From Pegea sp. RAD2-039 (Eukaryota > Chordata > Thaliacea > Salpida > Salpidae): a stretch of DNA of 64,000 nt. The notes under the pieces were generated by a model that had not been told where the DNA came from, made no database searches, and saw only the letters and a list, made by a program, of their open reading frames with translations. The first letter of the stretch is position 1. Each line of letters opens with the position of its first letter. Location: NCBI GenBank assembly GCA_034620365.1, contig JAQGEQ010000041.1, positions 496,001-560,000 of the forward strand, in the 5' to 3' direction. This document shows, piece by piece, positions 51,801 to 64,000 of this stretch. The translations under genes were made by a program, and so were the position numbers.

Positions 51801-53761
51801 ACATTGAAGATGCAGTCTTTCAGTCCATCACCTTTTGGCTTCAAGTTCTCCTATTGTACTGACTATTATTATATGGGTAAGCACTTAGTTTTAACTTAAA
51901 AGCAGTTTGTAAACGTCGTTAGTTACATTAGTGTGTATCTGTCAAGCATATAAGCTAGAATAGAGTTCTTAACTTAAATCAAAAAATAATAATAACCATA
52001 AAATTCAGCTGAAACTCAACCGAGCACAGTGTGTCAGAATGAAGAGGAGTTTTTTAAACTTATTTTCGTTTTTAAAAAGCATTTGTATCGATTTTAAAAA
52101 GTACGAGATAAACACTTTTTGGGTTCAAGTAAATTGAAAGTATATTGATGCAACTAAAGTAGAAGCTTTCTTTTAGCACAAGCTACTATTTCTTCTTTTT
52201 GTATCAATTTGGTTTACACCTATACTAATAATTCAAGTTAATTGCATTAAACAATCTCCGCTTTGATATTTTTCAAGGCCTCCACGATTACCTCTAATTA
52301 TAAACTTCTACTGATCAAAAAAACATTCGACCTCATTAATCTTATTCATTAGTTGAAACAAACTAAAAAAAGTTAAACAGAATTTTTATTTTTTACTTAT
52401 CTATGAAATATTTGAAAGTTTTCGCCTAGTAAAGTCCGCAAATGCACCTATAAGCAGTTGTAATGAGGGATAAGGTAGATTAGAACAATTGTACTGTAAA
52501 CAATTTAGGTGAAAGTATATAAATCGTTCAATAGTGTCTGTGAAGTGTAAACAAACCTTAACAGTTGTTTAGAACTAAACTGTACCAAGAAAACCCTCTG
52601 TAATACCTTTCTTGAAGTATATCAATAAACTATGTTAAAGAAGACCAAAATAACCTAAACTTTGTCTCCATGAAGACCGGGTGTTCAAAAAAAGGGGATA
52701 AAGTAGATTGAACGGTGTGAAAGAGACAAACGAGAAAGATCAACTTAACAATCATAACAAAATTGATGACGTCATGAATACTTTAAACCACATGACTACT
52801 TGTGCAAAATAATCATTTGTCTAACATTTGTTTCGAGCTTGTTTAAAAAGCTTTCACTAAAATATCTGAATCTTAGAAAAATTTAGAGTAGACATGTATT
52901 GATTAGTAGCAATACAAGAAAATATCAACAACAAAAAAGCTGAGTGGTTGTCTGTTGATAGGCTAAGTCAACCCACTTCTTACAGATAATTATGAGCACA
53001 GCTTCACGAAGAAACTACACGATCAGTCTGTAGTTGCTCTTTAAAGATGAATTTATCGTTCGTATCTATAATTCAATGTTTATTTACAGGTGTGTCAAGA
53101 AGGCATCTAAATCAGACAAATTGTAAAGCACAAACTACACGATTTATATTAAGGGTTGCTTGCAAAGGTTAGTTGTCATTGTACAAGTACCTAGCAGTTT
53201 TCAAAAACATTTGTATTTCATCTGTCACTGTAAACTTCATTAGTAACTTGTGGTATCTTCACCAAGTGTTTTTCTGTTTTGAAGATGTACTAAAGTAAAT
53301 GAGAGCTCTCAATCAAGCTACTTGAATAATTTTACAGTTGAAATTGCTTCGAACTTTTTACTTCTACGATCACTTATGTACTTGTTTCTTGCACAGAAAC
53401 TACAACTTTAAAAAGTAAATCAACTACAACAACAATAGCAACACCTACAATTAGTGAGCGTCCTCCTAAAGTTGATAAGGATGATAAGAGCTTCGAAAAT
53501 CCAACAAAACACAAAGGAAGAGGAAGACATTCACATCCAAAACATGTCACTCCAAACCAAAAAACATCCAAAGAAGACGAAAAACCTCAAACAATTGAAA
53601 CCCCAAAAAAAACTGAAGATGAAGTAGTTGAAAATCCCAAAGAACAACCATATCACGGACTCCCAGGTGATGCCACGTCATGTGCTGCCCCTGCAACAAC
53701 TTTGCTTCTACTTCTTTCCATCACGCTATTATGGATGACATCACTGTTTTCGTGGGTTTAA
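48863..53761 (+). CDS. EFNA-like: Ephrin, GPI-anchored (A-type), complete
   Basis: Five exons: 48863-48975, 51283-51446, 51748-51876, 53090-53167, 53397-53761; 849 coding nt, 282 aa. Ephrins are Eph-receptor ligands on the cell surface. Residues 1-24 form a signal peptide (core LLVSFLLNFIGF). The receptor-binding domain (about 25-161) has RYSLFWNPY, GDFLDIMCP, the signature KLTLKMQSFSPSPFGFKF with DYYYMG, and TNCKAQTTRFILRV. The four family cysteines (IMCPH, KQCRV, FKCDR, TNCKA) are present, plus two unusual extra ones (SYCTD and VACK). The stalk (162-256) is long, Thr-rich and then strongly basic (KHKGRGRHSHPKH), then Lys/Glu-rich. The tail ATTLLLLLSITLLWMTSLF runs almost to the stop: a GPI signal with no cytoplasmic PDZ tail. 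The ATG at 48863 is the first in frame and gives a good signal peptide. Intron phases 2, 1, 1, 1. Confidence 0.94.
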
Positions 53762-53827
53762 ATCTGTATTTCGAAGAATGAGCCTCAAAATTGAGTGCGG
53801 TGAATCGGGGAAGTTTGTGAAAAGTTA

Positions 53828-53833
53828 ATAAAA
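53828..53833 (+). terminator. Candidate poly(A) signal, proximal, second ephrin
   Basis: AATAAA 66 nt after the stop. A distal AATAAA at 54490-54495 offers an alternative longer 3'UTR. No transcript evidence separates them. Confidence 0.4.
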
Positions 53834-54489
53834 ACTTTGGGGCGGAAGATTATGATGGTCGTAAGGACGTGTCTGTGAAAAGAGGACATAAGATGAGATA
53901 GTTGTACGTGGAAATTCGTTCAGGTTTTTCTTTGTTAACAGCAACCCGTTTTATGGTTCGTCTCTAATGTTGGTCTTTGTTTTTTTATTTGTTTTTTTTT
54001 GCTTTCATGAAATTAAAATGAGATTTTTAAAATCCAAAATGAAATTTTTCAAAGCTTTTTTACATTTAATAATTACAAACTAGTTATCCAATATTGGTTT
54101 AGCAAGCTTTACAAGAAAAAGAAAACTTTATTAACTTTTTTTCATAAGTTATTTCACGATTTTAAGAGTTTAAAATACCTACATTAATCATCAATACAGT
54201 TTCCAAATTTTAAGTTAACTGAAGAAACTTTGATAAATAGCATTTTTATCTCTTTGAAACCAGACCTACAAACTTATTTTGCTTCTGAAATATTTCATTT
54301 TTCAAGTATTACAATTGACAATTCAGTCATAAACTTTATAACTAATATTTTTGAAGTAATCTTATTTTTTATTTAACACTTTCTCGTTTTCTAATTTTTT
54401 GTGATACAGCATTGTAGTATTTGTTTATATATTTTGTCTCATTTGTATCTTTGTTTTTATGATTAACGATTTTTTTCTTGTTATGAAAC

Positions 54490-54495
54490 AATAAA
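54490..54495 (+). terminator. Candidate distal poly(A) signal, second ephrin
   Basis: AATAAA in acaataaagattg, 729 nt after the stop. It is followed by DNA with no further sign of transcription. Confidence 0.3.
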
Positions 54496-54499
54496 GATT

Positions 54500-57400
54500 G
54501 CTACCAATCATATTGCTTAACTTTATTAAGTTTTGAGGATTCAACAATTTATCTAAATATTTCAACTTCTACTTACGGAATATAACTTGCTACTAGTTTT
54601 TTTAACAACCAATTTTTCTTGGAATTTACAAATTTATATAAAAAATCTTTGATTAGTAACAATAACTAAATGAATAAATAGAAATTCAGGAAGATATACT
54701 TGTAATAAACAAAAAACTATTCAAGTTTTAGTTGAAACTAAAATCATTCAAAAACTGAAAGAAAAATAATCATCTTAAATAAAATTACATTAAGTTGTTT
54801 ATTTATAAATTAAAACTAAAATTAAAACAAATAATTTTCTTCATAATACGTTTATTTAAATGATCCAACAAGATTTTTAATAAGCTAATATGACTGAATC
54901 TAAAGAGAGAATCCAGATGTAGCCTGTTTCATTAGAAGATTTTCAATTAAATATTTTCTTGCTATCATGGTTTTATAGAAAAGATTTTCAAATAGTAAGC
55001 TACAACGCGTGTTGATATGAGCTTGGCTGAGATGAGCTGTAAGTTTTCACTTTACAACACAAACATATATTCTCCTTGATTACTTTAAAACATCCAGTTC
55101 TTATACAAATCATTAAATACAATCTCAGCATAAGAAAAAAACCTTCTGAATGTAATGAAGTAAGCGTTAAAGCTTAAGCTGAAGTAAATATAAAACAGAA
55201 AACGATGAAATTATTGTAAGTACTAATACGAAAACCGTAAAGCTAGTTGAAAAATAAAGATCAAATATTTAAGCTTGCATTTTTTACGTCTGATTTTATA
55301 TTACTGCAAATTTTTATTCAATAAAGAATGCAAAAAGTAAACTTAAGGTTTGTTGACAGCAAAATGTCGATACAGTAAGATTACTTAAACCATTTGAATA
55401 CGAAGCAAATTTAACAGTGAGATTCTGTTACAAAATGCTGTCATGTTGTTGGTGGTATCGTCTTCATTTTCGGAGATTTTGACGTCGAAAGAGACACCAT
55501 GAAAGTAACTCTCAAACAATGACGTCATAATGTTGGATGAAACGTTGCAGAGTTTCTTGAAAATTTATTTTTACTTATAATCTGACTTAAATCCAATTTT
55601 TCTTTCAGTTTTTCGGCAAACAACTTCATGTCACGCTTGTAATAAATGACAACAAACAGTTTTTTCACAAAATTTTGTTTGTGTCTTCGCCTGAATCGTT
55701 GTTAGGAGAGAAGTTTACGACTGAGGCTTATGATTTGTTTGTTACACTAAAAAGACTCTTTCATTTTATTTTGCTTTTTATTGATTTGTAAAAATTAATA
55801 AATTTTAGATATCATTATACTTGAAAAATTTCAACATAAAACTTGTAAAATTTCAGAAAATTGTTTTCATTTTAGAAGAAGAAATGTCAAAGAATCAATA
55901 TAGTAATTTGTAAACATCAATCATATATATTTAATTATAATGTTTTTTGGTTGTAGTATCTTAAATCTTTTAAAACTAAGCATAAAAATTCTTTTTTAAA
56001 TACTTCACATTTTGCCTGAATATTTCAGAATTTTGTAAAGATTTTAATAGTTAGATAATTAGTTTCAAAATAAACCAATTTTCTAAATGATTCATGTTAG
56101 TTTCAATAGCAATGAAATAAAGATGCATAAATTGACTGAAAACATAAAAAATTCGGTGCTGTATTTATAGCTTACTATAAAATGAAAAAATTAGCATGCT
56201 CGAATTCTTTATTTGAAACTTGGAATAAATCCAGATAGATTTAATAACTTAAAGTTGATGATGAAAATAAGAAAACCTTTTTTTAGCTTAGTGTGAAAAT
56301 ACAGCCACTATTAAGCATTTTTCTAGCTGCAACTAGTACCAATGTAAAATATAATTGAATGATTTTACGTAATTTAGTGAAAATGTTGGTAGAAGTCAAG
56401 TTGTTATTTCTTTCTGGAGTTTGGATCATTATACAAAAAGAATATTTGAAACTTATAACTCAAAAACTATATTTACTGGATTGAAATTTTTGAATCTTAT
56501 TTTAAAAATCTTCTAGCTTTGAAATGAATTTATGTTAATGTTGTAATTTTAAAAGATTCAAACTTGGTAGAAAATAGTATGTGGTAAAAATTATTTTTTT
56601 AAGTCTAGAAGAAATTTATGGCTTTGTGTTGTAAAAGCCTGTTGTAATCACTGTAAAAAACAAAACTTAATATTTTAAGTAAAGTTTTCTGACCAAAATG
56701 CAAAGATTATTTTCAAACTACTATTGTTTTTTAGTTTTTAACAAGGTAAATGGATTTCTGTTTTGATATTGTAGACAGACGTTAAAAGCTAAAAAATATG
56801 GAAATATATTTTTTGTTTAAAAAAAGTCATATACAAGGCAGCTTATTTACCAGTTGTTGAATTATAATAAATAATGTTATACTTTTGATTATTCATGTCA
56901 AAACAAGTAAAAAAAAAAATTAGTTCAAGTAAACTTTTCCATGAAAAGTTAAAATGAAATTATTTATGAGATTTCAATCACAAAGGAGGTAGACGGATTG
57001 ATTTTTATTCTCACTTTACTAGTTGATTTTTGTGTGATAACTTTTTGTCTAGAAAATAAAATGTTTTTACCAACAAAAGCTTTTTGTGCCAAAAAGTAAT
57101 AAAATACAGATAACATAAAATTTATTGAACATCTACATTAATTTTTACATTCTGTTTTCAATGAGAACACAAATTAATCAAAAAAAGGATAAATGTTGAT
57201 ACATGTGATGAACATATTTACGACTTCCTCAGCTTACAGTTCACGGTAGTACCATCCAAAAATTTACCAAACTCCCATAAAACTAACTGTAGACAGACTT
57301 TGTTAATCTTCATCAGATGTTTATATAAATAAACTAAATTACTTGATGATCACAAAAACCTTGAAAGAACAAAACCTTATCATTTTCTGAGATTCTGAAG

Positions 57401-60400
57401 GACTCCTACCAAGCGTTTTGAGTATAACTTAAATGTTATTGGTGAGATTAAAAGTTGATTTTACTTGTTTAGCCTTTCGGATTTTTATGAAGATTAATTG
57501 ATATCTGAGCTTTTGGTGGCTTCCATGCAAAATAGCAACCAAGTAATTTAAATTGATTCTAAAGTTAGTTATCCAATAGGTTCAAGTCAATTAACTGCAA
57601 GCTTTTGTATATTTAATGTTGTATGATTTTGTATGCCCAATTAGTTACTAGGGCATCAATGGTACTAATTTGATATCAAATACAATTTGAATCAAGGTTA
57701 TCAATCAATGTTTTGGCTTTAGTTTGTTTTGGTAAAGTTTGATTCTGTGGGTTATAAATCTAAAACTTTTATAAAGTTCCCCAAATAACAAGTTTTTTTT
57801 GTGGATTCAACTCTTTTGGAAACTTAACTTTGTTAATCAAGATAGCTGATCTGATATCTGAGCTCAAAATTCCTTTATTCATCTAAACCTAAAGATCAAA
57901 ATTGTAATAAATCATTGTAATGTTGTAAATAGGTTTTACATCTCACATGTTCCTGCATCAATAGCAAATATAATCTCAGTGAACACACAGTTTTTTCTAG
58001 TAAATAGTTAATAACATACAAATATAACAAGCCTCAGCCTTCATAGGAAAAGACTTAAAGCTAACAAACGATTTACCTTAAAGTTAATTAGTTAATCTGA
58101 CGTAAGAAAATTACCGTTTTGAAAAATAGAATTAAAAAATCATATATATATGTTTAATTATATAATCTCAAATTTATGCTAAAAGCAAAGTTGAGTATTT
58201 GACAAACAATTATGGTGTATTTAGTTTTAGGATTAAAATATTGCATTCAAAAGTACTTTTTAAAATCAGTCTTCAAATAAAAATGCTAAATAGCCCCTCA
58301 ACATTTATTTATCTACTAAATTGTCTGTTAGTTTTAATTTCTTGCTTATTGCAAAGCCCACACAGATACTTCGAGCAAAAATTCAAGTTTTACAAAACAT
58401 TCATTTAAAATTAAACTTCCGAAAAATTTATTAGCAATTTGTAGGATGAAATCAACGAAGGACTTTTTAGAAATAGTTAGATTTACTTTTTTTTTTAATA
58501 TTTTTGGTTTAAAACATATTTGCAAAGTTAAGACATTCATTAATTAATCGTTTTGGGGCTAAAGTTGACTTTGTAATCTGTACTTTTAGATTTAGAGACT
58601 GCAAACAAAATTAGAAATATAACTTTGGATGTTGTTACTGGTTTCTAAAGCTACTAATTGGAATAAAAAATATCATCTCCAAATATTCAGAAATTATTTT
58701 TAAGCTGTTACGGTTGAATGGTTTTAACAAACTGCCTTTTGTGATTGTTTCATTCTAGCAAACCACACTCAAGTTTAACCATTAAAATATTTATCGGCTG
58801 TATATGTATCTGCTAATTTTAAAAATATATAAATATTTAATATATATTATATATTTAGTTCTATATAAATTTTCTTCAGTTCAATTTTCAAACTAGAAAC
58901 TTTATTATTTAAATATCTATTAGATCTTTAAGTGGAAGTTTACAAAACAATTGAATAAAACCATTTAAGAAGATGGTTTTGAGATGTTCGCAGTCATAGA
59001 GAGGCATATTTTGGTTGCAAAAATACTCAAAATCGAATTGTTCATCAATCAAATTATATGGAGGCTAATATGGTGAAAATACAAAAATATTTTCATCAGC
59101 TTCTAGAAAATTGTATAAATCTCCAACTGTTTACAAAAAACAGAAAACTATTTCTACACTTATCTGACTTTTTTAAAGACACAAAGACAAAATTAGAAGA
59201 TTTAATTGCTTAAAACAAACTTTAACAAAAATATTTATTGAAAAAATGTTGAATGAGTCAAATATTTTAATGATATTATTCAGCGATTTAGCTATAAACA
59301 TTTCTAAATCATTAACTTTATTCAATATCATGGATATGAATCTTGCTTTTAGAGGTTTAATGTAAAATTTATAAAAAATAAAACATAAAATTATGATGAA
59401 ATTGTATCTTGTAGTTAATTTGTTTAAATTACCAAGGTGAGTTGACTCATCATAAATTAAGTGATTAATTAATTAGTGAGTATCCTAAATTCACATGTAA
59501 TTAGTATTTTCTATCAAACATAATGAAATGAAAACTTATTCTGCGAGAGGAATTACAAATTATCTAGCTATTGTAACATTAAAACCATTTTTTACAACTT
59601 TTTAATTCAATTGTAAGTCAGTTTCTCATATTTAATAGAATTTCGTTTTTAACGAAAGCAAGGTTACTTAATGTCCGAGAAAATATAAAATAACGTTTTA
59701 TATTAAAGCTGCGGGCTACAAATTTGAATTAATTAAGAAATATGAAGCTAAATTTAAGATTTGAAATGTTATAGAAATGTTTGTTGGAAAACGGAATTTG
59801 CTTGACTGGAAAGTTTTTGCGAGCTTATTTGTTTAAAGAAATCAGCTCTAACAGAAAATCTGTTAGATCAATAATTTTGAAGTATTTACTCAATGAGTAA
59901 GTTTTGCGGCAACCAATTAATAGAGTTTCAAGTCTTTTTCATTCACTTCAATACTCCTTACACACAGCTGACATCTTAAAGACCAATCTTCAAAAAATAA
60001 AGATTTTTAAATTACACTTTCGTAAAAAGTATCTGGGAATTATAAACTAAACTTTTTAGTTTACTTTTAAAACACCCTGAAGCATTAAATGTAAGATTGA
60101 ATTCTAATCTTCTATTTTGACAAAGATTTTAAAAATAGACTTTTTAATAATTGATTATTCATCTGATATAGGTGTCAAGAGATATTTTTAAAGTGCAAAG
60201 ATCTCATAAGGCTCAACAAGTTTTTTTTCAATTTCATTATCAGCATTGAAGCTAGGCTACTGGTTGTCAACTTTTAATCTTATGGTTAGACTAAAGTTTA
60301 CGCCAACGATAGTTTGGTTTCGATCTCATTAAGTTTTAGTCGTTTTATTTAAGTATTTATCGGCAATGAAAAATATTTTGATATAAACACAACAGTGTTT

Positions 60401-61870
60401 TACTACTTTTGATAAAAAGTGTTCACAAATTAGTTTTTATAACTTTTAAATACGAGATGAGATAACAAAAATTAAACATTCAAAAAAAGAGCTTATGAAG
60501 TTTGTTGTAGTTGTACTTTACAAATATTTGTGTTTATATATTTTCATTTAATTTAGCTTTTGGAGCTCATCTATTTAAAAATAAATGCTCTACAACATTT
60601 TTAAGCTTTCGAAAAACTAAAATGCAGATTATCATGTGATAAGCTTTCTAAGTTAAGGAGAATATCTTTTTTGTTTTTTTGGCTTACAAAAGAATTAAAA
60701 GTATTAAAGTATATCTATAAATTTCTGAACAAAGACTGAGAACTGATGATAAATGGTTATACAAGTTAATTTTTGTCTAGACTCTACATGCTAATTAACA
60801 TTTGTTTCTATTAACAATATAATATTTTAAGTTTGAATCTGGCCCAATAAAGGTAACATTGGTTGTGGACAAACTAACTACTAGTTGGAAAGATTAATTG
60901 GCAACTATCTCTCAATGCAAGTAACTTTATCTCCTTTAAATAGTTAATTATTTTGAAAATTCCCTAGGCTTGATAACTATGAGACATTTATTATGCTCAT
61001 AAGCTGATATTTAAATTTCATACTCTAGAATTTCATGTTAGGGTTAACTTTAGGTGATTTAAACTAATTTTCGTAATTCTCTTTTAGAAAATTCTTAAAT
61101 CAATAACTTAATGTAACACTAGGATGTAAGTAATTTGATTAGAATATTAGTGAACTTTTCAGTGTTAATAATAGTTAATTTGATAGTAGTTTAATACTTT
61201 TAACTAATTATTAAGTTGTAAAAGCTTTTTTATAATAAGCAAATGTCTATTAATTAAGGTTTGTTCTAAGTAAGAATTCTGTCAAATTTACATTTTAAAT
61301 TTATCTACACTGAAATTTCTCTTAAAGTCAGTTACTTGTTTGAATTTCATTACAATCGACAAAGTTCTTTCAATTATGAAAATGAGTAAACTAATTAGAA
61401 GTAAGTTTACTTTGTTGAGTGACAATTATATATCTTAATTGACAGTTAACAATTACAATTTAATAACAATTTCAAATTTGAATTAACTTGTCAATAATGT
61501 TTACCAACTTACCAAGCAAGATATTAAAAAAAGTACTAAATATGTTTTCATACTAACTTTAACATTAAGTAATCGATGGTTAAAGCGATATAAAAATGTT
61601 GAAAGTAAAATAAATTGGAAAGTTTGCATCAAACCTTTATTACACTAAGTATACTGTTCTAAACATGAATAAACAAGTTTTAATAAATTTTAAAATCATC
61701 TGTATTTTTGTGAAAAACCGAAGAATGTGTTTTCTAGATGCTTTTAAAATCCAGCAACATAAATAAAATTAATCTTGATAAAAATCAAACCAACAAACAA
61801 TTGACAGCTTTGGTAAGTTGTTTTCAAAGTACAATTAAACAATAAAAAGAAATCTTCAAGTTAATTTTTC
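54500..61870. other. Gene-free AT-rich intergenic DNA
   Basis: Nothing recognisable except a TGACGTCA at 55520-55527 inside a slightly GC-richer patch (about 55440-55560). Open frames at 58199-58408 (+) and 58346-58540 (-) are chance-like. Confidence 0.6.
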
Positions 61871-61879
61871 ATCAATATT

Positions 61880-62200
61880 TCGATTGCAACAAATACTGCT
61901 CTCTATCATTACCATCTCATCTTCATCTGTGTCTTCGCGAATTTCACGCGTTTCAACCGCTCGTCATCAGTAATTAGCGTTGTGGCTAGTTGAAGCTGCT
62001 TGCCAAGCATCATGATGTCACTGATATCGTGCGAGCAAACCCTTGCATGACGTAGACAAACAATGATCACGTGATTAGTGTTTTATGTAACTCTTATGGC
62101 GGAATTAGCGAAAGCATCGAGCAACTAACGATTAGTTATGGTGGTCATGGCCATCAGTTCAAGCTCTGAGTAATTAAACGCTGAAAAGAACAACGTATAG
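61880..62200. promoter_or_regulatory. CpG-containing island, candidate promoter or enhancer
   Basis: About 320 nt clearly less AT-rich than its flanks, with several CpGs (cttcgcgaatttcacgcg near 61932), tgatgtcactgatatcgtgcg near 62010, tgacgta near 62049 and TCACGTGA at 62068-62075. No coding frame of note. It may mark the start of a gene beyond the right edge or a distal element. Confidence 0.3.
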
Positions 62201-64000
62201 GAACAGTTTTATCGACTTGTTAAAACAGTGTTTGTTGATTTCTCAAAAGTTAATCCGATTTCAAACCAGCTTTCTATCACTAATTTCTTGAATTATAAAA
62301 ACTTTGAATAATTTGAGATAATTAGATTTCAAAATAAAACAATAGTAACAATAAGACTGACTTGATTGAGTCAATAAAAGAAGTAGTTTAAATACAATAA
62401 AGTCTTCGAGTAACATAATAAGATCTATCTAACCTTTCAAAAAGATTCAATCCTTGATTTTTATGTGGAGTACAATGATTAAACAAAACCCAGTTTCGTT
62501 GATTTAGCACCTTGACCTGTATAAGCTTTCTGACTACAAATTTAGTTTCAAATTTGCTACCTTTCATAGTATTACACTGCAAAGAGCTTACCACAATGGT
62601 AGCAGTGTGTGAAAATTTAAGGTGTTTACATATTGAGGCTTTGTATTCAGTTAGCAAACTATTATGACTTATTGAGAACTGCAAGCAGAAAGTTAGTTGG
62701 GTAAATGTGTTGACAGTCAGCGCGTTAATCTTATGTTGACTATTCAGACTTCAACTTAATTATCTCTTATGAGTAACACTAAGCCTTGTGAACGTATATT
62801 TTCCGGACTTTTGATTGGTTGCCGAGATTTGGCACAACTTTTAAAGTTGTTATTTTTAAAGTTTTATTTTCAAGGTCTGTTAAAGCTTTTAATTTGACAT
62901 TTAATTGCCATCAAAAGCTTTTGTTTCACTTTTGTTTAACTGGTTATAATTTCTGAAAAATATTGAAAATAAAAGATTTGTTTTTTACTCGGCCTCTTTT
63001 AGATGTATTTGCAAAAAACTGTTTCTGAAAACTATAAGATTAAAAATTTATTTTGTCAAATAATTTCATTTTTCATCAAATTTTATTTACAAACAATGAT
63101 CTATCAATAGTGAAAAACCAATTTTTATAATTTGTTTTGTAAAAATTTGAAATTAATCACTATAACAGTTATTTTTAAGTAAAAAAAGACATTTTTGGTT
63201 TGTTTTTAAACTCAAAATAACAAACTTTTCACGATACACTAAAAAACCGTTTTTGATGAAACACCAGCTCATTTTATTTTCATTTTGAATTATAAATCCG
63301 TTCTCAATGAGTTATAAATTATTTTATTCAATTTATACATCATTATTTAATCAAAACAAAAAATTAAATTAATTTTAAGAAAAATATTAAATCAAATAAG
63401 CTTTTGTTTCCAGCTTTTGAAATTGAGTAAATGAGAAGTTATGAAGCTTTTATAACCTGCGTTTAGATAAATACAAAAACTTTATTAAAAAAGAAAATTC
63501 TTCGTTCTTTTTTGATAGAAGTATTAAATATTCAGTTTCATCTTGTTTAGCTTTTGTGTTCTAAAAAAAGATAAATTAAAAAAAAAACTTTGAAAATTTT
63601 CTCTAAATATGAATAATCAAAATAACTAATTAATAGTTTTAATTTATTAAAATGCAATTTTATAGAAAAAGGTGTAAGAATAAAGTATAACTAAATTTCT
63701 TATTAAATACCAACTATTATGATACCAATAAAACAAATAAAAACTATTTTTTATGTTTTCAAAACAAATGCAAGTTTAATTATTACAATAAATATTTAAA
63801 ATATTCATAAGATTGGTCAGGTAGTTACAAAGATAAAAACTATTTTAAAGATTGAAAAAATAACAAAAAAACATATTTAGGATATTTTCGACTTGTTAAA
63901 TTCTTTATTTAAATTAGATTTGTTTAAAAAATGCTGGTACTGAAACAAACCCATTTAAAAATTAAATCTAAAACTTAAATTGTTAAACCGAAAACAAGAT
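62201..64000. other. AT-rich DNA to the window edge, nothing recognised
   Basis: The minus-strand frame 62388-62684 (98 codons) is the longest here, but it has no recognisable domain and a length expected by chance in this composition. The rest is extremely AT-rich. Confidence 0.55.

Noticed and set aside
53374-53571. 65-codon minus-strand frame
   Set aside because: Antisense shadow of the stalk exon of the second ephrin.
62388-62684. 98-codon minus-strand open frame
   Set aside because: With stop codons at roughly 8% of positions in this composition, one or two frames of about 100 codons are expected by chance in 64 kb on six frames. No domain, signal peptide or splice context was seen.
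1-64000. CRISPR arrays, operons, insertion sequences or other prokaryotic systems
   Set aside because: No spaced direct repeats, clustered unspliced genes or transposase frames. All recognisable genes are spliced animal genes.

Overview
The window is nuclear DNA from a multicellular animal. It carries three spliced protein genes, all on the + strand, in very AT-rich DNA (by eye roughly 70% A+T or more). Introns have GT..AG ends and range from 46 nt to 2.3 kb. Two of the genes encode ephrins, which are animal-specific Eph-receptor ligands, and the third encodes a CLEC16A/Ema/GOP-1 family protein. The CLEC16A match is strong, which argues against a very fast-evolving lineage. I cannot name the species. 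An AT-rich invertebrate (tunicate- or cnidarian-like) is a guess only.

Layout: (1) 424-2167, the last four coding exons of a GPI-anchored ephrin whose first exon lies left of the window. (2) 2.5-16.9 kb, gene-free DNA with one GC-richer island at 11.75-12.11 kb that looks like a transposon/SINE relic. (3) 16904-23272, a complete 23-exon CLEC16A gene predicted to encode 896 residues. Its 5' part has long AT-rich introns; its 3' part is compact, with introns of about 50 nt, and is richer in G+C. (4) 23.7-48.8 kb, a 25-kb stretch without a recognisable gene. It holds a few compositional islands (33.9-34.9, 36.54-36.66 and 46.08-46.70 kb) that could be regulatory. (5) 48863-53761, a complete five-exon GPI-anchored ephrin of 282 residues. 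(6) 53.8-64 kb, gene-free DNA with one CpG-containing island at 61.88-62.20 kb.

The two ephrins are old paralogs, roughly 30% identical in the receptor-binding domain. They share the phases of three introns and sit either side of CLEC16A. Ephrins act at the cell surface in contact-dependent signalling. CLEC16A acts inside the cell on endosomes, autophagy and mitophagy. Their proximity gives no evidence of a shared pathway.

The most unusual signal is a large excess of two palindromic octamers, TGACGTCA (CRE-like, 14 copies found by eye) and TCACGTGA (E-box/CLEAR-like, 6 copies). They occur in intergenic, intronic and coding DNA, and one overlaps a stop codon. I found no operon, CRISPR array, intact mobile element or other evident novel multi-gene system.
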